The notes under the pieces were generated by a model. The model was not told the origin of the DNA and searched no databases. It saw only the letters and a program-made list of their open reading frames with translations. Both the position numbers and the translations under genes were made by a program. Positions 1 through 10,139 of a DNA stretch of 64,000 nucleotides are shown one piece after another (the stretch's first letter is position 1; every line of letters starts with the position of its first letter). Source of the DNA: Populus alba (Eukaryota; Streptophyta; Magnoliopsida; Malpighiales; Salicaceae); contig NC_133295.1 of assembly GCF_005239225.2 (NCBI RefSeq), forward strand, positions 10,416,001 through 10,480,000, in the 5' to 3' direction.

Positions 1-492
1 CCAGTACAAGTTTGTATGCTGCAATAACTGAGCTTAAAGGTAGAGCCAAAGTATACGGAAAATTATGCAAAGACATTGGCAGAACCAACGCACATAATAT
101 TCAATACCGATTCTCACTTCAGCATCCACCATCTCCAAATGTCAACCACGCTCTACAAGTCATATGAAAACAGGGCTAGACTTAAAAACTATGGACACCA
201 TACAAATCCAGTAGTCCTCAAAGTTCCTCAAAAACTATGCTCACACTCACTTCCTCGGTTTGGTATTTATGTTATACTCTAGTAGATCCACTAAATTCGC
301 ACTAAATATGTAAAAAAAAAAAAAAAAATCAACACAACAATCTAAGCACGCACAAAATTGTAACTACTATAAGAAAACAACCAATCACAAGATTTTTTCC
401 CCTAAACTAAACGTTAGAACCCACCCAGGCAATAATTATTAATAATTAAAAGCACGCAATGACAACAAGTTATATATATTAAAAAAACTCAC
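1..492 (-). other. Intron 2 of the ISU1-type gene (partial)
   Basis: The exon 2 donor (GTGAGT on the minus strand) lies at 492-487, so the bases below it are intronic. The stretch is AT-rich with an A-run near 311-328, and no Fe-S scaffold coding sequence is visible in it. The third exon must lie outside the window. Confidence 0.7.
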
Positions 493-985
493 GTGTTCTT
501 GATGGTCATAACTTCCTCCATTTGTTTCCCTTTCACCCATTCAGTAGCTGGAAAAACAACACAAAAATCAGCACGTCATATTCACATCTATGAATAAATC
601 AATAAATGAATTAACATTCAGCATAATAAATTAATAAAAGCCCTAGAAATTCGAAAAGAAAATAAACAGAACCAAAAATAGAAATTGGAAGTAAAATGAC
701 AAACATACCAACAGAGGAGGAAGCAATAGCGGAGCCACAACCGAAGGTTTTGAAACGAGCATCTATAATCTCACCAGTTGTATCATCCACCTTAATCTGC
801 AGCTTCATCACATCACCACAGGCAGGTGCACCGACAAGCCCAGTACCCACCGTCGGATCATTCTTGTCAAAAGAACCAACGTTGCGAGGATTGTTGAAGT
901 GATCAATCACCTTCTCGTGATAGAAGCGTGGCAGGATCTGAGTTCTTTGGGTGATCAATCTCTTGGATACCAGTTGCCTCAACAT
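493..985 (-). CDS. ISU1: ISU1-type mitochondrial Fe-S cluster scaffold, 5' part (exons 1-2)
   Basis: This is an IscU/ISU scaffold protein, on which mitochondrial [2Fe-2S] clusters are built before transfer to apoproteins. Exon 1 is 709-985 and exon 2 is 493-547, with GT donors and an AG acceptor in the expected places (AG|CT at exon 2, phase 1). The start is the ATG at 985-983. The first 20 or so residues are rich in Arg, Leu and Gln and lack acidic residues, as in a mitochondrial presequence. Next come the family motifs YHEKVIDHFNNPRNVGS, the cluster-ligand Cys in GAPACGD with its following Asp, and FGCGSAIASSS with the second Cys. Exon 2 encodes ATEWVKGKQMEEVMTIKNT. Known ISU proteins end with an exon carrying EIAKHLSLPPVKLHCSMLAE; I do not find it in 1-490, so the gene runs off the left edge. 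Orthology to ISU1 rather than a paralogue is inferred. Confidence 0.93.
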
Positions 986-1199
986 CTTTTGGCTTTGATA
1001 AGAGAAGAGGAAGTAGATTCTTTGAGACGCTCATTTTGTGCGTTTTGTAGGTTTGTAGGGATTGAATGGCGGTTCTTCGTGGACACGTGGAGGGTTGAGA
1101 TGCCTCAGAGATTTTCGGATTTTGACACGTTTGAAGATCAGTCTTCTCCTCCCGTATTATTGGATGATGACGTGGAGGATTAGCTTCCTTTTGTTTTGT

Positions 1200-1284
1200 T
1201 GGGCTGTGAAAGGCCCAGCCCAGGCCTCGAATCTCTCTAGATTAGATGAATTAAAACCAATGCTTTAGGTCGGGTTATGGCCCA
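1200..1284 (-). promoter_or_regulatory. Cluster of site II (TGGGCY) promoter motifs upstream of ISU1
   Basis: Four TGGGCY motifs, counting both strands, fall within 85 bases: TGGGCT at 1200-1205, GGCCCA at 1212-1217, AGCCCA at 1217-1222 and GGCCCA at 1279-1284. They lie about 215-300 bp upstream of the ISU1 start codon. Site II elements are TCP-bound motifs that are over-represented in promoters of plant nuclear genes for mitochondrial and ribosomal proteins. That fits an Fe-S scaffold gene. The transcription start itself is not visible. Confidence 0.6.
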
Positions 1285-1289
1285 AAAAG

Positions 1290-2060
1290 ATCACGCAAGA
1301 AAGTTGTGTAGACTGTAGAGCCTCTTCGCTACAGATGATTAAACACATTAAACTAAAATCTGTATCAATGAATTATTGTGATTTATGTTAGGAAAATTAT
1401 TTAAACTAAAAAATGTATTAAATTCATGGGTTAAGAAATTTAATTTTTAATAAATTAAACATTTATTTTAAAAAAATAGATGAATTATTTTTAAAAAAAT
1501 AAGTAAAAAAAACCAATAATCAAACATTACATAGTTTTTTAAGTAAATAGAAACACTGGATAATTTAATTAAGATTCTAAGAGTTAATATACTTAAAATA
1601 AAATAATTGGGGTTAGTTAGTTTTAAAATATCTAAGGTTATTAATTATGTAATTAAATATTAGTTAATTATCATGTATATAATAAAAAGAATATTAGTTA
1701 GTAAATTTTAAATTATTCAAAGTTATATATTGTTTTCTTTAAATAAAAAACGGCCTTTAATATATATATATATAAAAAATCATTTTCTATGCTCTTTAAA
1801 ATGAAAGCTATTATACCCCCTTTTTTTTATATAAAAAAACTACTTTTATAAAAATCATATTTTAATTAATTTTTAAAATCTTAACCAAACATTGTTTTTA
1901 TTAATGCTTTATATCAAAGTAAAGTAGTAAAAGTTAGGGGGAAAAAAAAAGAGGAGACAAACAAACCTTTAATCAATTGAGAAGGATTTGATATAAAAGC
2001 TTAGAATGTTTAGTCTCAATAATAAAACAATAACAACAATAACAAATCTCTCATCTCAAC
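1290..2060. other. AT-rich intergenic stretch, no gene seen
   Basis: The stretch consists of A/T runs with a short (TA)n at about 1758-1773. No coding exon or RNA gene was recognised. Confidence 0.6.
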
Positions 2061-2061
2061 T

Positions 2062-2257
2062 ATCTAGTAAGTAACCTAGTTGTAAAAGTTTGGGATTAAA
2101 GGATTTGCTCCTCTATGGTTTAAAATTCGAGCCGTATAGTTGTTAATATGATGACCACTAGAGGTTTACGTGATCGTTAAATTTAGGACCCATAGGATTA
2201 GTCGAGGTGCACACAAGCTGGTCTAGACACCCATATTAATAATTAAAAAAAAAAACA
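2062..2257 (+). repeat. tRNA-derived SINE, Salicaceae-type
   Basis: The element has a box-A-like segment near 2070-2090 and a box-B-like segment, ATTCGAGCC, near 2127. It continues with a body typical of plant SINEs (ATGATGACCACTAGAGG, then GGTGCACACAAGCTGG) and ends in ACACCCATATTAATAATT followed by an A-rich tail at about 2243-2257. Polarity is plus because the tail is A-rich at the right. The left boundary is approximate and no target-site duplication was defined. I recognise the body as a repeat common in poplar-type genomes, but this is from memory. Confidence 0.65.
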
Positions 2258-2259
2258 AA

Positions 2260-2770
2260 AAGTTAGATCTCTTGTCTCTAACTCGCCATCTACCATCCTT
2301 TTCAAGTAAGATTTTAGTCCCCCAAATGATGCGCCATCCTTTTTGAAAACTCGATCAAGTATTAAAATGGGAAAACACTTTTTTTGTTATTTTAGTTTAT
2401 TAGTTAATAATAATAATAATAATGATTAAATAAGTCTTATATACAAAAATAATTAAATTTGTTTTGAAGCCTTGTATATATTGTAATGTGCTAAGAAAGC
2501 AAAGAAAAAAAACCAAAAGGCCTAATCGCTGCCTGGGTCAGCTAGGCAAGCTGGGTTGCTCGCCTAGTCAATCCCAGCAATTGGGCATGCCTTCGGAGGC
2601 AACCCAACGATAAAAAACCTTGAATATTTATTTGTGTATTATTTTATTTTATTTTCTATATTTTTATACATATTTTCTCTTATTTTTTTGTTATTGTGAA
2701 AGTATCTTTTTATGTTTTTCTATACATAATCTCATGAATTCTTTTGCACACAATCTTATAAATTATACGA
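2260..2770. other. Intergenic repeat-derived DNA, no gene seen
   Basis: The stretch is AT-rich. A GC-richer patch at about 2520-2610 (CCTAATCGCTGCCTGGG and following) resembles sequence at 7130-7195 and is probably a fragment of the same degraded element. No coding exon is visible. Confidence 0.45.
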
Positions 2771-2774
2771 GCTT

Positions 2775-2955
2775 GTTTAAGATTGTGATAGCGGTTGCGA
2801 TTTAAAGTGCTTTTCGCTTAGAAATACATCAAAGTGATGTTTTTTTTAAATCAACACATCAAAAATATTTGAAAACATAAGAAAATATATTTTTTAGCAA
2901 AAACAAAATATGAAATTTGAGGGAACCCGGTTGAGCCGCGTTCCCAAATGGATTC
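2775..2955. repeat. MITE copy, GTTTG...CAAAC-ended family
   Basis: The left part (GTGATAGCGGTTGCGATTT, then GCTTTTCGCTTAGAAATACA) and the middle (AAATCAACACATCAAAA) match the MITE at 8716-8924 in order and spacing, with many substitutions. The right end reads GCGTTCCCAAATG. Its termini are too degraded to call a target-site duplication. Confidence 0.55.
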
Positions 2956-3420
2956 TACATCTTCACGCAAACACTTTTATTAGAGAAGAAACATGATGAA
3001 TCAGGCACCGTTCTAAAACCAACCAAAGCTCGTTATGAGATTTTTTTTTTTTCACCATAACCACATGTTTTACCACTTCTGAATGTATTCTTAAAAGCAC
3101 AGTCACTGTGTTATTGTCTAGAAATATCATCTTGGAAAATGTGAGCTGTATAAAATCTCTATAAGAATCAATCATCGGAAACAGAAACAAGGGAGGGAGA
3201 GCTCATAGTCTTAAAAACTATCCAAAAGAGGAAGAAAACTTCTTTTTATAATTTTTATTTACTTATCCTTAAATCAACAAATACTCAAAATTAACTTAAA
3301 CCTTGGAGTATCCCTCATCCCATGAGGTACTTGTTTTGCAGGTTAGCAAAGGCCGAAAGCTCGTCAGCTAGGAAAGTCCATTCTATTTGAAGTTTTTTCA
3401 AGACTTCATCAATTGCATCG
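2956..3420. repeat. Dispersed repeat, copy 1 (pairs with 8290-8712)
   Basis: Collinear similarity to 8300-8710 is visible by eye. Shared blocks include ACTTTTATTAGAGAAGAAAC against ACTTTTATTGGAGGAGAAAC, a GAGAGCTCA block followed by CTTAAAAACTATNCG-like sequence and GAAAGAAAACTTCTTTT, and a segment ending CCATTCTATTTGAAGTTTT. It is non-coding and probably a piece of a larger unclassified retroelement. Confidence 0.6.
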
Positions 3421-4034
3421 TATGTGAGAACTAGAATAAAAAGCAAGTTCATTCCATTTCACCATTTACTAAAAACTCTTTCCTTGGTTGACGAACTCTA
3501 GTACAAGGGAGAGTAATTGATCTCTCCTCCCCAAGTCTCCAACAAATCTGCAGCCATATACAATTACTCAACAATGTTATCACACTGAGGCAATTATATC
3601 TTCGCACTTTGCCCTTTACACAACAACATGAACAAGCTTTGGTGAATGTCCTAATAAGTGTGTAACAATAACTCGAATTCTAGGAAGAGACATGGCAGAA
3701 TGACATGGAAGCAAGTAACACCCACACTTTTGCATTCCAAAAGAGCCACACCCATCGCTCTTGTACAATCTACTTAAAATGATCTAGTCACCATCGATCT
3801 CCACCATCTTACTCATGCACTAGAAAAGGGACTAGGCATGAGACAAGCTCCATGACTCTATGAGTTTATCAGTAAAAACACAACCTAATAAGAGAATCTT
3901 TATTATTTCACAAAATCCTCCGCACTGGACTTTTCAGAGACCGTGTCTCTATAAAAGCTAGTATAATAATTACAAGGGACTCATAGACCTTCGAGAGTAT
4001 ATATAAAATATGAGAAACATTTTAGAGCTTGTAA

Positions 4035-4790
4035 CCTAAGACATTGATGATATGTGCAAGATTCTTCTAACAATGCTTTGTGGATCTACACATACATGGT
4101 GTCATAACTTAGAGCCTGACTTTATTCCCTAGTTTTGAGATCTCATCTCTAAATTCATCTCTTATTTTAGCACATATATCCCTACCAAAAAGAGTATTAT
4201 AGAGCTCTTCACTATTACATAGTGAGAAGATGAAGGTACTAGTGTTTATCTCCAGATGTTCAATGAAGAAATGCTTAACGTGAAAAAGCTTCCTAAACAC
4301 ATCATGACAGAAGCCCTCATTAATAGAGTCTATGAATATTCCTTGTGAGAGAGGTTATACACTCTTTTGATAAAAATCTCCTTAACTTCACACACACGAT
4401 GGAAAGTTACATCAAGGTTAAAAAAGTTAGCTTCACTAGAAAGGTCATCTACATTTTCACACTTTAGCAGAGTCTCCACCATACTATTAATCCTTAACAA
4501 TAACACATAGAAAAAGCATAAAAGGGAATATTCATAATCGCCTGACATTCCCTAAGCTTATAACTATAATTTTGACCACCATACTAGCTGAGGTGTTATC
4601 TGCTATCTAAAAGAACGAATTTGTGTGATATCCTTCTCTTATAAAAGGCAACGCAAACATAAGGAATCCAAGTAAGTTCTGTCTATTTCACTATGACAAT
4701 AGATATGATATCAAGGAGTGCTTCACGCTCAAGAAAGAGATAGAATGATTAATAGGTAGGTGTCACCTCCACCAGTTTGTGAAAAAAAAA
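4035..4790 (+). pseudogene. Degenerate Ty3/Gypsy gag fragment
   Basis: Translation in shifting plus-strand frames gives a recognisable Gypsy Gag in the normal order. A DDMCKILLTMLCGS-like block is followed by an FSTYIPTKKSIIELFTIT block at about 4150-4215, then EGTSVYLQMFNEEMLNVKKL at about 4235, and the domain before the zinc knuckle, FCLFHYDNRYDIKECF, at about 4678-4725. This corresponds to the family pattern YCRFHRDHGHDTEDC. Stops and frameshifts separate the blocks, so it is dead. The same family recurs on the minus strand at 42620-43080. No LTRs or pol sequence were identified nearby. Confidence 0.7.
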
Positions 4791-4799
4791 AAAACAAAA

Positions 4800-7700
4800 C
4801 AACCAGAACTAGGAAAAGAAAATTGTGCATTTGAGTTTGAAATGTTGTCTAAGATCAAATAATCCCCGATTATCTTCAAAAGATTGTATCACCATCTTTT
4901 GAATTTTTCAATAAAATTGTATTTTTTCACCATGAAATTTCTCCTTGTAAATCTATTTGTTCTCCATAAAAAATCTCTATGAAAACTACTCTCTCACATA
5001 GTCTCCACGACTCCTAACAATTCTCTAATAACTCTGCATGTATGTCTCTAGTTCCCCATTACCATGTAGTTTCTACGACTCCTAAAAAGTCTCCATTAAG
5101 TCTTAATACGTGTCTATAGTTCCCCTTGACCATTATCCCAAGGTACTATAACTAAATTTTTCTAAAAGGATCAAGGATTTTCCTTCAAGAATTTGACAAA
5201 ATTTACATAAACAAATACAAAAATAGATAACATCTGTAAGTTTTTGTTTTTTCTTTCTTTTTTCATCCAAGTTAAGCCTTTTAAATACATTGTTTGAAAG
5301 GCTTGAGGGGTGAATTGTCATGACCTTAATCTTGAGTCCATGACCGGCAACATAGGAGAGGTGCCACGAGAATACCTTACCTACAATAAGTCTTGGAACA
5401 TACATATAAAGAAACAAATATATATAAAATTCACGTAGCATTTTGTAATCTTTCACATATTCCTAAAAACCAATAAAACAATTTATAATTCAAAATACTT
5501 ACTACATTAAATAAAATCCAATCTTTAAAATAAAAAATCTAAACCTAAATGAAAAATATTATAATAGTAGAGCGTCTAAGACATCAAATCATAAAGAATA
5601 CAAAAAGCCATGCAGAAGCGAGTAATGCATACCAACAAATAAAGTAGTAGGAACTCTTAATCCAAGTTCAACCTGTTAATGGAAGTTAAAAAACTGGAAA
5701 TAATATTAAAATGAAGGGATGAGTTCAATCAATTCAATGAGAGAATACCATTTAATATATATTTTAGCTATTTATAAGTATAAAAATTGAAACAAATACA
5801 CACACATATACATACATTAAACATAATAGCGTATAGTAATGGAACACATCTCAGAGATCAGACAAAGTCATAGGCTCAGATAACAGTAAAAAACCTAAGG
5901 TTTCAATAATAGACGAGGTTTGCAGCCCTAATAACTGTAAGAGGATCGGTCACCATAGGTTGATGTCTCTCTCACCAGCTAGGTATACATAGTACTATGA
6001 GCATATAGACTAATTACTCTTCATTAGCCTAGAGTTACTTATAAACATAGTGATATCAAGACATAACAAATATTCACATAATTATCAAAGAAAACAAATG
6101 TCATATCGAATATAATTTAATTCAATAAAATAATAATGTGATTTCAAGAATAAATGAGTACTCATAAAATAAAACAACAACATAACTAATTATTCAAGAA
6201 ATAATCAGATGTACTCATCATTTAATCAACATACATAAATTATTTATATTACATTCATATTAAAAGACATTTCACTCACTCGAAAAATAGAGTAAAAGAA
6301 AAACATATACAAAACTAAGGATCGTTAATAGGAACGCCAGCAGCACCTATACATATACAGAGAAACACTCAAAACGACTCGAAGAAAATAACATAAAATA
6401 TTACAACCCTAAGCTTAGAGACCAAAACAAAATTATAAAGATGAGCTGATTCACCGATCGATCCCAAACTAATTGAATCTAACAGACCTGATTAACCCTT
6501 ATTATTAGGTCAACCGATTGACTATCATCATAGTCAATCGTCGATTGACAATATCAAGCCAATTGGTTGCTGATTCAGACCAATCAATCGACCAGTTGAT
6601 TAGGATTTCCAAAAACTCAATCCGCTAGTTTTTAAATTTGCAAATTTAAGAATAAACGACTTGTTCTTCTAAAACCCATAATTCCAGTAATCTAATCAGT
6701 TCGTTGTAAGCCAACTAACATCCTAAAACATTTTTTAAATCTCCTAAATTGTTTAATTATCAAATCATAATAAAAACCATAAAGTATTTTTTAATCCTTC
6801 GACCATCAATTTCCTTCTCGAAACAATAAAAGAAGGAATCACTTGCTTCTTCAACTCTTCTCAAAACCCAAAAGCTTAAGTTTAAATAAAGCTTAATTCT
6901 TGGTATATTTGAGAGAAAAAGTTACAGTAGGGGTGAGAAAAAGAGAAGAAAGGTAAATTAATTTTCTAGCAAAATTCTCTTTAAATACATAGGTTAGGTT
7001 AGGTTCTTAGGTTTGAGCTAGACTTGAGTTTAGGTCCAATGGCCAAAACATAGGTCGACGTGCCAAGGTGAAGAGAAAATGGCTAAAAAACCTAATCTAG
7101 CTCAAATAGATTGAGCCCAAACAAGCATAATGCCTACTTGCCTAGTCAGCCTAGGTAGTTAGACACTTATTCGGGCGCAACTTGGCTAAACCTGGATCTT
7201 TTTTTATGTATTTCTTTATTTTAAGACATATTTTCTCCTACTAATCTCTTTATTTTTATGCAAGTATTACACACACACACAATCTCATAAATTCTACTTA
7301 TCTTCACGCCAATAGGCGAAGGCATGGCAAAGGCTGGAGTGGGCTTTAGCCTAGGTTAATATTTTATCAATATTTTTTAACTAGTTTTATGTAAAACAAA
7401 TTTATAATTCTTAATTAAGTTATCAAAAAATTCTGAAAATTTGCTTGGAGCCTTCTAATATGATGCTTTAGCTTGGGTTAAAATTTCAGAATTTTTGGAG
7501 AAATTTAGAAATTTGATGAAAAATCACAATTTAATCAGTTTTACGTTATTGGACTTAATTTTCAATCCGACCATCAAATCGAGTTGAAATTTTACGAGGG
7601 ATCTTAAAATATATTGAATAAAATCTAGTTAAGAGTTTAGGATGAACGGAGCTTGGTAGTGCTAACAAAAAAAAGAACGGTCAAATAAAAGCAAAAAGAC

Positions 7701-8285
7701 TCATTAAGAGTAAAATGGTTATTTGCCATTAAAAAATAAAAGAAATCAGGTCCTTCTTCTTTTTATATGTTGCCGATTGAGCAGAAGCAGAATAGAAGAA
7801 GAAAAAAAGAAAAGGCGAGAGAGAAATAGAAAAAAGTAAGGGAAAAACATTAAAAAATTCCAAGAAAAAAAATAAGAAGTGAGAAAATAACATTTTAAAC
7901 TTACAAAGTCCAACTTATAAAACACTAATCTAGGGAAGAATCAAGTGAAGGAAGAAGGAATTAAAAGAGGGAAAAAATTTAATTACTTTGTTTTGCAGTT
8001 GACATGAGGTTGTTATTTTATCCCGGTTGAGGGGTTGTTATAATATTGATTCCGATTCGATTCTAGATGAATTATATTCCACAAAACATCGAAGAATGTG
8101 ACTTTAATAGTGAGTTTATTTTTATTTTCACTTTAATTTTATGTATTTTCAAATTTATTTTTTAATATTTTAGATAGTGTATTTGAATTAAAACTTTACT
8201 ATTAATTTTTAAAATTCATGTACATGAGTTAATAATCAATCTTAAAAAATATTTATATATTTATTTAATATACTAGAAGAAAAAA
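4800..8285. other. Intergenic repeat-rich DNA, no host gene seen
   Basis: The stretch is AT-rich with scattered GC-richer islands, probably decayed LTR-retrotransposon sequence that follows the gag remnant. One island at 6475-6605 is packed with CCGATTGA/TCAATCG-type words in both orientations. Another at 7130-7195 resembles 2520-2610. Open frames here are short and resemble no family I know. Confidence 0.5.
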
Positions 8286-8289
8286 CATT

Positions 8290-8712
8290 CCTGGCTCTGC
8301 CTTGTTCACGCCAATACTTTTATTGGAGGAGAAACACGGTGAATCAAGCACCGTTATTTAAACATGAGAATATTTTCAACATAATTAATCACATGTCTTA
8401 TTGCCTCTGATCGAATTCTTGAAAAAGCATAGCCACTTGCTTTGCCGCCTCATACTATCATTTTAGAAAAGGTGAGCCGTAAAATGTTTCTATAAGAATT
8501 AATCGTGAGAGAAAAGTAAGGGAGAGCTCAGGATCTTAAAAACTATTCGGAAAAGAAAGAAAACTTCTTTTCATAATGTTTACTTGCTTATCCTTAAATC
8601 AACAAACACTCAAAATTAACTTAGATATACAAGAGACTTGTTTTGCAAGTTTAAACAAAGAACCAATGCTTATTACCTAGGAAAATCCATTTCTATTTGA
8701 AGTTTTCCACAC
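8290..8712. repeat. Dispersed repeat, copy 2 (pairs with 2956-3420)
   Basis: The block is collinear with 2960-3420, including the ACTTTTATTGGAGGAGAAAC block and the terminal ATTTCTATTTGAAGTTTTCC. Its last 80 bases are also the first part of the local tandem duplication described at 8636-9147 and 9268-9620. Confidence 0.6.
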
Positions 8713-9147
8713 TTAGAGCGTGTTTGTCAGTGTGGTAGCGGTTGCTTTTCAAATAGCTTTTCGTGCCGAAATACATGCTAATTATGTTTTTTTATTTTTT
8801 AAAAATCATTTTTGACATCAGCACATTAAAACGATTCAAAAAGTACAAACCGAACTCAATTTTAACAAAAAAAGAATTCAAATTTGCACCAAACGCAGGT
8901 GCAAACGCAGAGACAAACGGTCTCTTAATTATATTGTAACGGTGAGATAATGCCAATCTATACATTCGATCATATTCTCCGGGACTTTTCTGGGTGAGGT
9001 TGAGCGGTGGCTTGTAGATTCCCCTCATAATTTATTGGTTGCTCCTCTTCCATGTAATTTTGCAAATTTATTTTCAAAATTGCTTAGAGTTCTCCCATAT
9101 ATGTTAAGAGATAATGTCGAAGAAATAAAACAAGAGAGAAAACATGC
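8636..9147. repeat. Local tandem duplication, copy A (contains a MITE)
   Basis: After removal of the MITE at 8716-8924, this copy aligns almost base for base with 9268-9620. It starts at GACTTGTTTTGCAAGTTT and runs through the GTAACGGTGAGATAATGC block, the GGTTGAGCGGTGGCTTGTAG block and GTAATTTTGCAAATTTATTT to the terminal AACAAGAGAGAAAACATGCC. Copy B carries an extra (GA)n run that copy A lacks. Confidence 0.85.
8716..8924. mobile_element. MITE with TTA target duplication (Harbinger/Tourist-like)
   Basis: The 209-bp element is flanked by TTA on both sides (8713-8715 and 8925-8927). Its ends are imperfect inverted repeats: GAGCGTGTTTGTC at the left, and GACAAACGGTCTC at the right, whose complement is GAGACCGTTTGTC. 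It contains no coding capacity. The neighbouring duplicate at 9268-9620 lacks it and reads straight through at 9341-9360, which fixes the boundaries. A 3-bp TWA target duplication is typical of PIF/Harbinger MITEs; the superfamily is inferred from that alone. Confidence 0.8.
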
Positions 9148-9267
9148 CAGCCTCCCTCGCCGGGGACAAACTAATAAAATATCAAAAGAGTACGTCTGGA
9201 GACTGAAATGAAATACATGTCTCTGGCATAGCTAGGAGCTATGAATTATTTAGGAAGAGCAGTTTTT

Positions 9268-9521
9268 AGAGACTTGTTTTGCAAGTTTAACAAAGAACCA
9301 ATGCTTATTAGCTAGGAAAATCCATTTCTATTTGAAGTTTTCCACCCTTCATTATATTGTAACGGTGAGATAATGCAAATCTATATATTCTCTGGGACTT
9401 TTCTGGGGGAGGTTGAGCGGTGGCTTGTAGATTCCCCTCACAATTCATTGGCTGCTCCTCTTCCATGTAATTTTGCAAATTTATTTTCAAAATTGCTTAT
9501 AGTTCTCCCATATATGTTGAG

Positions 9522-9569
<48 letters not shown>

Positions 9570-9620
9570 AGTACACTGATATAATGTCGAAGAAATAAAA
9601 CAAGAGAGAAAACATGCCAG
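9268..9620. repeat. Local tandem duplication, copy B (empty MITE site)
   Basis: This is the second copy of the segment at 8636-9147. At 9341-9360 it reads CCACCCTTCATTATATTG, where copy A has the MITE between the two halves. After the shared TTCTCCCATATATGTTGAGA-like block it is interrupted by the (GA)n run at 9526-9566. The ATAATGTCGAAGAAATAAAA block then resumes. Confidence 0.85.
9526..9566. repeat. (GA)n microsatellite
   Basis: About 20 perfect GA units lie inside copy B of the local duplication. Copy A has no GA expansion at the equivalent site, so the tract grew or was gained after the duplication. Confidence 0.97.
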
Positions 9621-9794
9621 AGACATGTATTCAGTACACTGATGCGCTATGCATTCCTGTCCAAGCTGGATAATTTGGTGAAAGAAAACTCGACAATGGG
9701 CACTTCTGCCTTAAGGACAATTATATTTGGATTTTTGTCACCTTTCGATTGAAGGGTCTGCTTTTGCATTATTCAGATCATACCTTGTATTAAA

Positions 9795-10135
9795 TTAAGA
9801 GTGGATTTGTTTTTGTATTTTAAAAATATTTTTTAAAAAATATTAATGCACTAATATTAATTTTTTCTTTACTTTAGATTATTTTTTTATTTTCAAATTA
9901 TTTTAATAAAATTCTTTAAATAACAACCACTATAAAAGTGTTTGGAAACGCAGTTGTACCCGCGTTTCTAAAAAAATTAATTGTTTTTGTTAAAAATTAT
10001 ATATTTTTATATATTTTGAATTGTTTTAATAGCCTGATCTTAAAAATAATTTTTAAAAATTAAAAAAAATATATTATTTTAATATATTTTAACACAAAAA
10101 ATATTTAAAAAAATAACTTCAATTAAACCCTAAAT
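9795..10135. repeat. AT-rich MITE-like repeat(s)
   Basis: The segment contains the AATATATTATTTTAATATATT core that recurs at 13180-13255, 15700-15840, 34340-34505 and 61440-61500. It also contains a TTTGGAAACGCAGTTGTACC block like the right part of the MITE at 8716-8924. It probably represents two nested or adjacent non-autonomous elements. Ends are approximate. Confidence 0.45.
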
Positions 10136-10139
10136 TTCT

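Noticed and set aside
696..1268. Plus-strand open frames over the ISU1 exon and promoter
   Set aside because: They are shadows of the minus-strand ISU1 exon and the promoter; no family similarity.
5133..5456. 107-residue minus-strand open frame
   Set aside because: It lies in repeat-derived AT-rich DNA, its composition is Lys/Tyr/Phe-biased as expected by chance, and no family is recognisable.
7268..7282. Short (AC)n run
   Set aside because: Too short to be informative.
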